From contig JBAZWL010000001.1 in NCBI GenBank assembly GCA_041660405.1, positions 1 to 64,000 on the forward strand: a DNA stretch of 64,000 bases, in the 5' to 3' direction. The stretch is from Taibaiella sp041660405 (GTDB lineage Bacteria; Bacteroidota; Bacteroidia; Chitinophagales; Chitinophagaceae). A program made the position numbers and the translations under genes. How positions within the stretch are numbered: position 1 is the first letter of the stretch; the number at the start of each line of letters is the position of its first letter. A model generated the notes under the pieces. That model searched no databases. It saw nothing but the letters and a program-made list of their open reading frames with translations, and was not told the DNA's origin. Shown here piece after piece: positions 9,419 to 18,256 of the stretch.

Positions 9419-10807
9419 TTAATTTGTCAGCCAGCCCAACAACACATCGGGCGCAACACCTATCAGCAATACAATAGCTACAGCTATGCACAGAAATACT
9501 TTATCGGCAACGGAAACTTCCATAGCCATTTCAGGCTCACCTTTCTTGAAGTACATAGCCATAAGTACTTTGAAATAATAATAAGCACTGACAGCCGCCA
9601 TGATTAAAGCAAAGATCACCAGCCACATCAGGCCGGAACCTTGTTCCATTATTGCAGTGATCACGTAATATTTAGCAAAGAAACCACCGGTTAATGGAAT
9701 ACCAGCCAGTGAGAATAAAAAGATAGAAGCAGCAAATGCAAGTAATGGTTGTTTTTTACCCAGGCCATTAAAACCATCGTAGGTATAATCTTTCAGCTTC
9801 ATCAATACCGCAAACATACCAATTGTAGCTACACTATAAGCAACGGAGTAGATAATAAGGCCTTTCATACCTGTAGCATTTACAGACAGTACTGCAAAAA
9901 GCATAAAACCTGCCTGCGCTATAGATGAATAAGCCAGCATTCGTTTTACACTCTGCTGGAATACTGCTGTTATATTGCCAATGAATAAGGTTAATGCAGT
10001 AACGATAGATAATACTAAAGTCCAATGCGCATTGATACCACCAAAGGTCTCACTGAACAAACGATAGAAAGCTACAAACACAGCTGCCTTTACAATAGTA
10101 GCCATGATAGCGGTAAAAGGCGTAGGTGCTCCATCATACACATCGGGTGTCCAGAAATGCATTGGAGCTGCCGATACTTTAAAACCAAAAGCTACGATCA
10201 GGAATAGAATACCAGCCAGGGACATGGCATTTACGCCATGCTCCATGAAGTTAAATTTGGTTACATCAAATGTACCCATAGCGCCGTAAAGCAAGGCAAT
10301 ACCCATCAGCAAAATACCAGTACTGAAGGAACCCATCAGGAAATATTTAAGTGATGCTTCACTGCTTTTAAGGTTACGTTTATCGCTACCGGCAAGAATA
10401 TACTGCGGTATAGAAATGATTTCAATACCCAGAAATAATATCAGCAGATTATTGTAGCCTGATAGAAGATTAACACCGCAAAGCATAAAAAAGAAGAGCC
10501 CATAATATTCACCGACATGCTGCCCTACTCGCTCAATATCTTTACCACAAAGTAATACATACAGTAAAGCTATACCACTCATCAGCGTATTAAACCAGAT
10601 AGAAAAAGAGCCGTAACGAAGCATACCATTAAACATTGCTTCAGGCACTTCGCCTTTCATGATGTGCAGCAATTCGTAAATGTTGACACCGATAAGCACA
10701 GCCAGCAGCAGCGTTGCAATGAGCGTAAACGTTTTCTTTTCTTTTACCGATAATGCGGCGAACATCATAATAACGCCGAATAATGCAGATGCTATAAGTG
10801 GTTTCAT
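9419..10807 (-). CDS. nuoN: NADH-quinone oxidoreductase subunit N
   Basis: This is a 462-aa antiporter-like membrane subunit of complex I with about 13-14 helices. The proton-channel core is recognisable in FGFKVSAAPMHFWTPDVYDGAPTPFTA, with the key Lys in the FK step, and in KRMLAYSSIAQAGFML. It is the last gene of the nuo operon and is separated from nuoM by 90 bp. A lone copy of the C-rich repeat arm lies just upstream of its ATG. Confidence 0.97.
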   Translation of the reverse strand: MKPLIASALFGVIMMFAALSVKEKKTFTLIATLLLAVLIGVNIYELLHIMKGEVPEAMFNGMLRYGSFSIWFNTLMSGIALLYVLLCGKDIERVGQHVGEYYGLFFFMLCGVNLLSGYNNLLILFLGIEIISIPQYILAGSDKRNLKSSEASLKYFLMGSFSTGILLMGIALLYGAMGTFDVTKFNFMEHGVNAMSLAGILFLIVAFGFKVSAAPMHFWTPDVYDGAPTPFTAIMATIVKAAVFVAFYRLFSETFGGINAHWTLVLSIVTALTLFIGNITAVFQQSVKRMLAYSSIAQAGFMLFAVLSVNATGMKGLIIYSVAYSVATIGMFAVLMKLKDYTYDGFNGLGKKQPLLAFAASIFLFSLAGIPLTGGFFAKYYVITAIMEQGSGLMWLVIFALIMAAVSAYYYFKVLMAMYFKKGEPEMAMEVSVADKVFLCIAVAIVLLIGVAPDVLLGWLTN

Positions 10808-10811
10808 ATTT

Positions 10812-10835
10812 AACCCCGAACCCCGAAGGGTCTTT
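10812..10835. repeat. Solo C-rich intergenic repeat arm before nuoN
   Basis: These 24 bases (AACCCCGAACCCCGAAGGG, then TCTTT) match the C-rich arms at 15473-15495 and 24978-25001 with a few changes. As there, the arm lies only a few bases upstream of a nuo start codon. No inverted partner was found between here and nuoM. Confidence 0.5.
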
Positions 10836-10897
10836 GTACTAGATTTTAAAACTATATTTTGTCAGCCTTTACAAGGCTTATCAAACTTCAATATTTA

Positions 10898-12313
10898 TTA
10901 ACTTAAGATGCCGAACAATAACTTAGGATATACACCCAGCACTATTATAATGCCAATGATAATGATCAAACCGATCATTTCATTTTTGCTTACATCTTTA
11001 ACCACTACGCTTGTTTTCGCTTCACCATATGCAACTTTTTGCACCATATTCAAAGTATAAACAGCACCCAGTATCACACCCAAACCTGCAAGCACCATAA
11101 AAGTAATATGGTAAGGATTGGCACTTTCAAATATACCGTGGAACAACATAAATTCTCCGATAAAACCATTAGTGAGTGGTAGAGCAATATTGGCAAATGC
11201 AATAACAACAAGAGCAATAGCCATAGTAGGTGCAGAGCCTGCCATGCCACCAAGTTCACGAAGGTTGCGAGTGCCATAACGTTGTTCTATCATAGCTACG
11301 ATCAGCCACATGCCGGTAATATTAATACCGTGATTGAACATCTGCACCATAAGTCCGTTGGTAGCAATTTCGGTATTGGCAAATATGCCCAAACTCATCA
11401 AACCAATGTGAGCAATGGAAGAATAGGCAATCAAACGTTTGATGTCGCTTTGTACCATAGCCAGCAATGAGGCGTAAATGATACCGATCACAGAAAGAAT
11501 CATTGCAGTATTGGACCAGTAAGCTGTGCCTTCAGGCAATATTTTCACTAACCAGTTTACGGTTGCAAAAAGACCCATTTTCACCATCAAAGCACTTAAT
11601 ACAATGGTTACCGGAGTAGCTGATTGTTCGTAAGTATCGGGCTGCCAGGTATGAAAAGGAAACACTGGCATCTTAATAGCAAAGGCTATAAAGAACAAAC
11701 AGAAAACTACCTTTTGCTGCATAGCAGGAAGGGAGGCACCAGTCTGCTGAATAGTGTCCCAATCGAACGCACGATTAGGTGTTTGAAGATATAAATAGAT
11801 GATTCCGGAAAGCATGAGTAAGCTGCCTAGAAACGTATATACAAAGAATTTGAAGGTAACCTGGATTCTGCGTTCGCCACCCCAGGTAGAGCAAAGGAAA
11901 TATACAGGTATCAGTGCAAGTTCCCAGAAGAAGTAGAATAACAAAAGATCATGTGCAAGGAAAACGCCCATAAGGCCTGCTTGTGTAAGCAACATCAGTC
12001 CGGCAAAGCGATTGGTATCAGCAATAGGTTTGTTCCATTGTGAAATAAAGATAACCGGAAACACAATAGCGGTCAGCAAGGTCAGCATTAGACTCATGCC
12101 GGTACCTGAAAGCATGAAACGCGCACCAAGTGACGCTATCCAGGGTTCATTAAAACTAAGGCCACTGTTTATATTTACCTGGCAGGCAAATGCAGCAACG
12201 GCAAGCGTAAGCAATGATGTTACCAGTGTCCATACTTTTACGGATTCACTTTTCCAGAGAAAACTGATAACACCTGATACAAACGGAATTAAGATTAATA
12301 GTAATAGTATCAT
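10898..12313 (-). CDS. nuoM: NADH-quinone oxidoreductase subunit M
   Basis: This antiporter-like proton-pumping subunit of complex I is 471 aa from the ATG at 12313. The reading frame extends 15 codons further to a GTG at 12358, but the ATG gives the family-typical hydrophobic N-terminus MILLLLILIPF. Diagnostic parts are FFWELALIPVYFL, with the conserved Glu of the channel, FAIKMPVFPFHTWQPDTYEQ, and KRLIAYSSIAHIG. It lies between the small zeta-toxin/58-aa gene pair and nuoN. Confidence 0.96.
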   Translation of the reverse strand: MILLLLILIPFVSGVISFLWKSESVKVWTLVTSLLTLAVAAFACQVNINSGLSFNEPWIASLGARFMLSGTGMSLMLTLLTAIVFPVIFISQWNKPIADTNRFAGLMLLTQAGLMGVFLAHDLLLFYFFWELALIPVYFLCSTWGGERRIQVTFKFFVYTFLGSLLMLSGIIYLYLQTPNRAFDWDTIQQTGASLPAMQQKVVFCLFFIAFAIKMPVFPFHTWQPDTYEQSATPVTIVLSALMVKMGLFATVNWLVKILPEGTAYWSNTAMILSVIGIIYASLLAMVQSDIKRLIAYSSIAHIGLMSLGIFANTEIATNGLMVQMFNHGINITGMWLIVAMIEQRYGTRNLRELGGMAGSAPTMAIALVVIAFANIALPLTNGFIGEFMLFHGIFESANPYHITFMVLAGLGVILGAVYTLNMVQKVAYGEAKTSVVVKDVSKNEMIGLIIIIGIIIVLGVYPKLLFGILS

Positions 12314-12371
12314 TTCTATAATTGGACTGTGTTTATTGCTGTTTTGTTTGTTGGACACTTATAATGTATCC

Positions 12372-12548
12372 CTACTTTTTTTCTAATAATTCTTTAGCTG
12401 GCACATGTACTACTTTCCCATTCTGTTCAATAACCAAGGTGCCGTTGCGGGCAGCGGTTTCTTCTACAAGTTTTGATACAGCTTTTTTAATTCCGCCCAT
12501 GATCTTGTAGACTAATTGATCATCAAACTTTTTGTTCTCTCTTTTCAT
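12372..12548 (-). CDS. Small 58-aa partner of the zeta-toxin-like ATPase
   Basis: The ATG at 12548 overlaps the TGA of the preceding zeta-toxin-like gene in the 4-base ATGA arrangement, which is strong evidence for translational coupling and for this start. The product begins MKRENKKFDDQLVYKIMGGI. It carries a short strand-turn-strand (TLVIEQNGKVVHVPAKEL) like many small antitoxin or DNA-binding proteins. I do not recognise the family. By position it is a candidate antitoxin or regulator of the ATPase, although here it follows the toxin-like gene, whereas in most toxin-antitoxin operons the antitoxin comes first. Confidence 0.65.
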   Translation of the reverse strand: MKRENKKFDDQLVYKIMGGIKKAVSKLVEETAARNGTLVIEQNGKVVHVPAKELLEKK

Positions 12549-13111
12549 AACTGTTCTTGTATTTGAGCCCAAAGATTATTCTCCTCAATCTCAATATTTT
12601 CCCGATGACCTTTTGCCATTAAAACAGGTTCGCTATTTGTATTATCAATCAACATCCAGTTGTCACATACAGGACTATACAATTTAAAAAAATTGCGGAT
12701 ACCTCTGTAGTATCGCCGCTCAATCACTTCATCTTCAATATTATGACCACCTTTAGCCACACGTTCCGCCACTCTTTCTTTTGCTTGTTCCGGTGAATGT
12801 AGCCAAAAGTATAATAAGGTCACTTCATATCCTTTTGCCTTGGCTTCCCGAATAAGATTTACATAGCTTCTTGTTGCCAATGTAGTCTCGAATGCAAAAT
12901 CTTTTTCATCCAGCAACAGTTCTTTTATTCTTCGTAACATCAATCTGCCAGCTTCCATTGCCACCGATTTCACATTTAATGGAGACAAACCATAAGCGAT
13001 CAAATCAGCATTTACAAACTCTCTACAGTCCAGAATTTCCGGCAAAATTGTCAAAGAAGCTGTTGTTTTGCCTGCTCCGTTACAACCTGCGATGATGTAT
13101 AGATTGGGCAT
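12545..13111 (-). CDS. Zeta-toxin-like P-loop ATPase
   Basis: This 188-aa protein has a Walker A motif at 9-16 (GCNGAGKT, Lys15) and the layout of zeta toxins and the predicted ABC-type ATPase group COG4185: FVNADLIAYGLSP, then FAFETTLATRSY, then the LLYFWLHSPEQAKERVAERV lid and a late RRYYRGIRNFF. Family members phosphorylate small substrates such as UDP-GlcNAc; the substrate here is unknown. It is inserted between nuoL and nuoM in operon orientation and is coupled by ATGA to a 58-aa gene. Confidence 0.85.
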   Translation of the reverse strand: MPNLYIIAGCNGAGKTTASLTILPEILDCREFVNADLIAYGLSPLNVKSVAMEAGRLMLRRIKELLLDEKDFAFETTLATRSYVNLIREAKAKGYEVTLLYFWLHSPEQAKERVAERVAKGGHNIEDEVIERRYYRGIRNFFKLYSPVCDNWMLIDNTNSEPVLMAKGHRENIEIEENNLWAQIQEQL

Positions 13112-13162
13112 TTTTACAATTTACGTCTTAAGAAACAATTTCTTTACTACAACTACAAAGGC

Positions 13163-15052
13163 TTACCCTACCACTAATAATCCTATCGCAAATAAAATAA
13201 CCACGCCCACAACCATAGCAAAGATGTAAGTACCTACTTGTCCATTCTGCATCAAACGCATACGGCTGCTACCCCAGTTCACGAGGCGGCCTATTCCGTT
13301 TACAACTCCATCAATACCACTGCGTTCAGCATATTTATCCATTGCTACAGATAATCCCTTTATTGGTTTCACTATCACATTATCGTACAATTCATCTACA
13401 TACCATTTGTTCTCCAATACTTTGGCAATGCCTGTATTTTCTTTGAAATCAGGTTTCTTTGTTCTTACATAAGCCAGTATAATCATTACCACAACCAAGC
13501 CTACAGATAATCCCATAAGCATCCATTCTGTTTCATGGCTCAAATGATGAAGACCAAAATTATTTACGACAGGTGCCAGGTATTCATTTAATAAATGGTG
13601 CTCACTGAATACTTCAGGCAAACCAACATAGCCACCAATTACTGCAAGAATAGCAAGAATAATTAACGGGAAGGTCATTGCTGCAGGACTTTCATGCAGG
13701 TGATGTTCCTGATCGTGTGTACCACGGAAAGTACCGGTAAATGTAAAGAAGTATAAACGGAACATGTAAAACGCGGTCATCATAGCACCAGCAAGTCCGA
13801 AGTAATAATAAATTGGATTTTTGGCATAAGCTGCAGCTAATATTTCATCTTTCGAAAAGAAACCTGAAAAGCCCGGAATACCGGCAATTGCAAGGCAGCC
13901 TAATAAGAAAGTGATTTGCGTAATGCGCATCTTCTTACCTAAACCACCCATAAAGCGGAGATCCTGTTCACCTCCCATAGCATGAATAACAGATCCTGAA
14001 CCCAGGAACAATAAGGCTTTGAAGAAAGCATGTGTCATAACATGGAATACAGCACTATTGTAAGCACCTACGCCCAATGCCAGGAACATATAACCCAGTT
14101 GGCTTACGGTAGAATAAGCCAGTACTTTTTTAATATCATTTTGCTTGATGGCAATACTGGCTGCGAATACAGCAGTAGCCAATCCGATAACAGCAACCAA
14201 GGTTTGAGCCATTGGTGCAAGATTATAAATAGCGCTGCTGCGGGCAATCATATAAATACCTGCAGTAACCATGGTAGCCGCGTGTATCAATGCAGATACA
14301 GGAGTAGGGCCGGCCATCGCATCGGGCAACCAGGTGTATAAAGGTATTTGAGCACTTTTACCCATTGCTCCTATAAAGAAACATATGGCAATCGCATTCA
14401 TAGTATTGCTGGAAATATTGGAAGGCAAACCTTCGGTCAGTTGTGGGAACAATTCACCATAACTGGCAGTACCAAAGTGATACAGGGTAAGGAACATACC
14501 TACCAGGAAACCCAGGTCACCAATACGGTTCATGACAAAGGCCTTCTTAGATGCATTTGTATAATCCCTTCTTTTGTACCAGAAACCAATCAATAAGTAT
14601 GAAGCAAGACCTACGCCTTCCCAACCGATGAACATAATTACATAGTTGGCGCCCAATACGAGCAACAACATAGCAAATACGAAGAAATTCAGATAAGCGA
14701 AGTATTTGGTATAGCCCGCATCATCGTGCATATACGAAGTAGAATATACATGGATCAGGAAACCGACACCGGTAATAATTAATAGAAACAAAGAAGACAA
14801 TGCATCGACCTGGAACGCAAAAGGAATATTCAATTTGCCGGATTGAATAAAATCAAAAAGATGAACCACACCTGCTTCGGCCGGATTACTTTTTATCTGA
14901 AAAAAGATACCAAGTGATACTGCAAAAGAGGCCAGCATGGCTACACTTGCCAATACGCCGGAAACTTTCTTAGGCATGGATTTCCAAAACAGGCCATTGA
15001 TCAGGAAACCGATAAGCGGGAAAAGCGGAACTAAGTAAACTAAATCTTTCAT
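13163..15052 (-). CDS. nuoL: NADH-quinone oxidoreductase subunit L
   Basis: At 629 aa this is the largest antiporter-like subunit of complex I, which carries the long lateral amphipathic helix. Diagnostic stretches are FIGWEGVGLASYLLIGFWY, KSAQIPLYTWLPDAMAGPTPVSALIHAATM, KKVLAYSTVSQLGYM, HAFFKALLFLGSGSVIHAM, and the C-terminal NKWYVDELYDNVIVKPI. It is preceded by nuoK and followed by the zeta-toxin-like cassette. Confidence 0.97.
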   Translation of the reverse strand: MKDLVYLVPLFPLIGFLINGLFWKSMPKKVSGVLASVAMLASFAVSLGIFFQIKSNPAEAGVVHLFDFIQSGKLNIPFAFQVDALSSLFLLIITGVGFLIHVYSTSYMHDDAGYTKYFAYLNFFVFAMLLLVLGANYVIMFIGWEGVGLASYLLIGFWYKRRDYTNASKKAFVMNRIGDLGFLVGMFLTLYHFGTASYGELFPQLTEGLPSNISSNTMNAIAICFFIGAMGKSAQIPLYTWLPDAMAGPTPVSALIHAATMVTAGIYMIARSSAIYNLAPMAQTLVAVIGLATAVFAASIAIKQNDIKKVLAYSTVSQLGYMFLALGVGAYNSAVFHVMTHAFFKALLFLGSGSVIHAMGGEQDLRFMGGLGKKMRITQITFLLGCLAIAGIPGFSGFFSKDEILAAAYAKNPIYYYFGLAGAMMTAFYMFRLYFFTFTGTFRGTHDQEHHLHESPAAMTFPLIILAILAVIGGYVGLPEVFSEHHLLNEYLAPVVNNFGLHHLSHETEWMLMGLSVGLVVVMIILAYVRTKKPDFKENTGIAKVLENKWYVDELYDNVIVKPIKGLSVAMDKYAERSGIDGVVNGIGRLVNWGSSRMRLMQNGQVGTYIFAMVVGVVILFAIGLLVVG

Positions 15053-15169
15053 AAACCAATGCTGGTGTACTTAACTTAAAAAAGGTACGATGTTATTAAT
15101 CTTAATCGGAACGGTAATGTGTAAACTGAATTAGAATATATGGCTTGGGATTTCCTCCCAACAACACCG

Positions 15170-15469
15170 TTAATGCTTCAACCTGTTCAATATATTGATA
15201 TCAACAGAATGCACTTTCCGGTACATCATTACAATAATAGCCAGCCCTACGGCAACTTCTGCAGCAGCTACCACCATAATAAAGAACACAAATATCTGTG
15301 CATCAGAATTGCCATACATTTTACTGAACGCCACCATCAACAGGTTTACAGCATTCAACATCAGTTCGATGCACATAAATACGATAATAGCGTTTCGACG
15401 CATCAATACACCCATAATACCTATGGAAAATAATGCAAGACTCAGGAATAAATAGTATTGTATCGGCAT
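15170..15469 (-). CDS. nuoK: NADH-quinone oxidoreductase subunit K
   Basis: This 99-aa three-helix membrane subunit of complex I has the conserved Glu residues in MCIELMLNAVNLL and AAAEVAVGLAI. The ATG lies 3 bp from the inner end of a C-rich repeat arm (15473-15495), so its 5' untranslated context comes from the repeat. A gap of 117 bp separates it from nuoL; I see no gene in that gap. Confidence 0.97.
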   Translation of the reverse strand: MPIQYYLFLSLALFSIGIMGVLMRRNAIIVFMCIELMLNAVNLLMVAFSKMYGNSDAQIFVFFIMVVAAAEVAVGLAIIVMMYRKVHSVDINILNRLKH

Positions 15470-15472
15470 ATT

Positions 15473-15958
15473 ACCCCAACCCCTAAAGGGGCTTTTTACT
15501 TCCGTCTCATTTTAAAGACTTCGGTGGTTATTAATAAATTCTTCTATAATGGAAACAACTTTTTCAAGCTGTTTATTAACGTCATCATTTGTAACTCTGA
15601 TTACTTTTAGCCCTAAACCTTCGATTACATTTTGCCTTTCTTTATCGTTTTGGGCTACATCTTCTCTCTCATGAATTTTACCATCAACTTCAATTACTAA
15701 CAGCAATTTATGGCAATAAAAATCTGCAATATAAAATCCCAATGGATGCTGCCGTCTAAACTTATATCCCAAAGGCTTTTGTTTCAAATATCCCCACAAC
15801 AACATTTCCGCCTCAGTCATTCTATTTCTTAAATCTTTTGCCCACTCAAATATCAAACTTCCCGCCCCATAAAACATTTTCGTTGCCATAGGCAGATCCT
15901 CAAGTAAACTCAAAAATTAACGATCGTCCCGTGAAAGCCCCTTTAGGGGTTTGGGGTG
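15473..15958. repeat. Inverted repeats flanking the DUF559 cassette
   Basis: The left arm 15473-15495 and the right arm 15934-15958 are reverse complements apart from one missing base (core CCCCTAAAGGGGCTTT, itself partly palindromic). They enclose only the DUF559 gene. The right arm runs into nuoJ: the last four nuoJ codons (Thr-Pro-Asn-Pro), the second base of the alanine codon before them, and the TAA stop lie inside the arm. The left arm ends 3 bp before the nuoK ATG, so the element fills the whole nuoJ-nuoK junction. In RNA the arms could pair at the base of a loop that carries the gene. Confidence 0.85.
15512..15889 (-). CDS. DUF559 family protein, PD-(D/E)XK-like endonuclease fold
   Basis: This 125-aa protein from the ATG at 15889 (a TTG at 15913 is also in frame) has the DUF559 signature: WAKDLRNRMTEAEMLLWGYL, then KFRRQHPLGFYIADFYC, then LLVIEVDGKIHE, and a C-terminal GLKVIRVTNDDV. 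The Asp in IADF and the E-x-D in IEVDG match the Asp/Glu metal ligands of Vsr-like and PD-(D/E)XK nucleases. The substrate is unknown. It sits alone between nuoJ and nuoK, bounded by inverted repeats. Confidence 0.9.
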   Translation of the reverse strand: MATKMFYGAGSLIFEWAKDLRNRMTEAEMLLWGYLKQKPLGYKFRRQHPLGFYIADFYCHKLLLVIEVDGKIHEREDVAQNDKERQNVIEGLGLKVIRVTNDDVNKQLEKVVSIIEEFINNHRSL

Positions 15959-16461
15959 GCTTCTTCCTTCTTACCTATCACCATTGCACCGATCATTGCA
16001 CTCAGGAACAGCACGCTGCTCACTTCAAATGGTAAAACGTATTCTTTAAACAAAACCTGACCAAGGTTTTTGATCAATCCAATTTCACCATCACTTCCTA
16101 TTCTTGTTTCTGTATTAAGGTTAGCTGTTTTCAATGCAGCAATAATTACCAGGAATAAAGCACCGCCACTTAATACGGCTGCAAACTGTACCAGCCGGCT
16201 TTTCTGTGGCTCTGCATCAGCATTCAGATTCATCAGCATGATTACAAACAGAAAAAGTACCATAATCGCGCCGGCATAAACGATAACATTTACTATCGCC
16301 AGAAATTGTGCATTCATCAATACATAATGGCCGGAAATAGCGAAGAAAGTGGCAATCAGGAACAACACGCTTTTAACCGGATTACGACTTAAAATAACGC
16401 CCAAAGCGCAACCTATAGCCATTGCAGATAAAAACCAGAACAGTATTTCGTGTAAACTCAT
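15943..16461 (-). CDS. nuoJ: NADH-quinone oxidoreductase subunit J
   Basis: This 172-aa membrane subunit of complex I has five helices. The conserved third helix with a pi-bulge is in NVIVYAGAIMVLFLFVIMLMN. The start is the ATG at 16461 (MSLHEILFWFL); the frame reaches a TTG at 16488 inside an AT-rich repeat, which is less likely. The C-terminal residues Thr-Pro-Asn-Pro and the stop are encoded within the repeat arm that flanks the DUF559 cassette. Confidence 0.95.
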   Translation of the reverse strand: MSLHEILFWFLSAMAIGCALGVILSRNPVKSVLFLIATFFAISGHYVLMNAQFLAIVNVIVYAGAIMVLFLFVIMLMNLNADAEPQKSRLVQFAAVLSGGALFLVIIAALKTANLNTETRIGSDGEIGLIKNLGQVLFKEYVLPFEVSSVLFLSAMIGAMVIGKKEEATPNP

Positions 16462-16477
16462 TTTATAAATTAAAAAT

Positions 16478-16563
16478 TTAAAAGTCAAAATGCAAAAGTG
16501 AAAATGGGAAAAATCAAAAACTTGAAATCATGAATGCTTTGACTTTTTAATTTTGACTTTTGA
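16478..16563. repeat. AT-rich hairpin in the nuoI-nuoJ gap with no gene inside
   Basis: The left arm 16478-16503 and right arm 16538-16563 pair at about 22 of 26 positions around the core AAAAGTCAAAAT, with a 34-base loop. The element fills the 109-bp nuoI-nuoJ gap and carries no gene. It is of the same AT-rich type as the arms around the four-helix-bundle gene at 25665. Confidence 0.65.
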
Positions 16564-16570
16564 CTTCATA

Positions 16571-17092
16571 TTATCCTTTCCCTGTTTGCGCCCTTTTCTT
16601 CATTTGTTCATCCGTGATGAGCATATCTTCTTTCTTATAAATAAAATAATCACGGGTATAATTGGAAGGCATTACAGTTTCACTCAGGTAAATAGCATCT
16701 TTCGGGCAAGCTTCCTCGCAATAGCCACAGAAAATACAGCGCAACATATTGATCTCATATTTGGCTGCATATTTCTCTTCGCGGTAAAGATTTTCTTCGC
16801 CTTTCTTACGTTCAGCGGCTTCCATCGTAATGGCTTCTGCAGGACAGGCCAATGCGCACAAGCCACATGCTGTACATTTTTCACGCCCTTCTTCATCTCG
16901 GTTCAATACATGCAGGCCACGGAATACCGGGCTAAACGGACGTTTTACTTCAGGATAACTTACAGTGGCTTTCTTTTTAAAAATATGGCCCAATGTAATT
17001 TTCAATCCTTTGGCTATAGCCGGTATATAGATCTTTTCCCCGAATGTCATCGGGCTGCGATCTACTGATATGGCTCTTTTAGTCAATTGCAT
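16571..17092 (-). CDS. nuoI: NADH-quinone oxidoreductase subunit I
   Basis: This 173-aa peripheral-arm subunit carries two 4Fe-4S clusters (N6a/N6b) in the motifs CTACGLCALACP and CIFCGYCEEACP. These pass electrons from NuoG/NuoF towards NuoB. The start is the ATG at 17092 (MQLTKRAISVDR); a GTG three codons upstream is possible. It lies 38 bp after nuoH. Confidence 0.96.
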   Translation of the reverse strand: MQLTKRAISVDRSPMTFGEKIYIPAIAKGLKITLGHIFKKKATVSYPEVKRPFSPVFRGLHVLNRDEEGREKCTACGLCALACPAEAITMEAAERKKGEENLYREEKYAAKYEINMLRCIFCGYCEEACPKDAIYLSETVMPSNYTRDYFIYKKEDMLITDEQMKKRAQTGKG

Positions 17093-17130
17093 AATGCACA
17101 CTCCTGATCCAACAGGATCTATTTTGATAC

Positions 17131-18213
17131 TTATTTATTAAAAAAGAATAAAATCACACCGCCGGTAATTACCAGGTTGATCAATGCCAATGGAATCAAC
17201 CCTTTCCATCCCAAATTCAATAATTGATCGTAACGGAAACGGGGTAAGGTCCAGCGGATAAACATGAAAAACAGGATAAACCCAATCACTTTTACCATCA
17301 ATACTGTTACACAAATAATAGAAAACAACCCACCCGGAACTGCAGCCTGTACCTGATCCATCCACGGGAAATTATATCCGCCAAAGAATACTGTAGCCAA
17401 TACTGCACTACTGATAAACATATTGATGTATTCCGCAAAAAGATATAAACCCAGTTTCATAGAAGAATACTCCTGGTGGTAACCCATATTCAATTCACTT
17501 TCGCACTCCGGCATATCAAATGGCGCACGGTTCAGCTCCGCAAAAGAACAAACCAGGAATATCAGGAATGCTAAAGGTTGCTTGAAAAAGTTCCAGGAAA
17601 AATAACCATCCTGCCAGAAACCATGTTGTTGTCCTACTATTTCGCGAAGGCTTAATGTCTGCGTAACCATCAGCACTGCTATCAGGCTTAGACCCATAGC
17701 CAGCTCATAAGAGATAGATTGTGATGCTGCACGGATTGCACTAAGTAAAGAGAATTTATTATTGGACGACCAGCCACCAAGCATGATACCATATACACCA
17801 AGACTTACTACACCAAAAATGTACAATATCCCGATATTGATATCTGCAACTTGTAAAGAAATATTTCTTTCTGTGCCACCAATATTTATAGAAAAATCAG
17901 GCCCCCAGGGAATTATAGCGCTGGTCATCAGTGCCGTGACCATAAATAAGGCCGGCCCCATGATAAATAAAGTACGTGTGGAGCGATCAGGAACAATTTC
18001 TTCTTTGAAGAAAAGCTTACCGCCATCGGCCAAAGGCTGCAATAAACCAAAGATACCTGCACGTGCCGGCCCTATACGGTCCTGCATAATGGCAGCTACT
18101 TTACGTTCGCCCCAGGTTGCATAAGCTGCTACACCGAACGAAGAAAGAATGATCACCAGGATCAATGCAATCTTCTCAATAAAAAATATCCAATCAATTG
18201 ATAATAATAACAT
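17131..18213 (-). CDS. nuoH: NADH-quinone oxidoreductase subunit H
   Basis: This 360-aa membrane subunit of complex I helps form the quinone chamber. Diagnostic stretches are WGERKVAAIMQDRIGPARAG, FAELNRAPFDMPECESELNMGYHQEYSS and the C-terminal RWTLPRFRYDQLLNLGWK. It has 43 bp between it and nuoG and is in the usual G-H-I-J order. Confidence 0.97.
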   Translation of the reverse strand: MLLLSIDWIFFIEKIALILVIILSSFGVAAYATWGERKVAAIMQDRIGPARAGIFGLLQPLADGGKLFFKEEIVPDRSTRTLFIMGPALFMVTALMTSAIIPWGPDFSINIGGTERNISLQVADINIGILYIFGVVSLGVYGIMLGGWSSNNKFSLLSAIRAASQSISYELAMGLSLIAVLMVTQTLSLREIVGQQHGFWQDGYFSWNFFKQPLAFLIFLVCSFAELNRAPFDMPECESELNMGYHQEYSSMKLGLYLFAEYINMFISSAVLATVFFGGYNFPWMDQVQAAVPGGLFSIICVTVLMVKVIGFILFFMFIRWTLPRFRYDQLLNLGWKGLIPLALINLVITGGVILFFFNK

Positions 18214-18256
18214 GACGGCGCAAAAGTAATAAGAATGTAAAACCTATGGTTGAAAA

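Noticed and set aside
15020..15460. Plus-strand frames opposite nuoK
   Set aside because: They are antisense to a certain gene, with biased composition that mirrors it.
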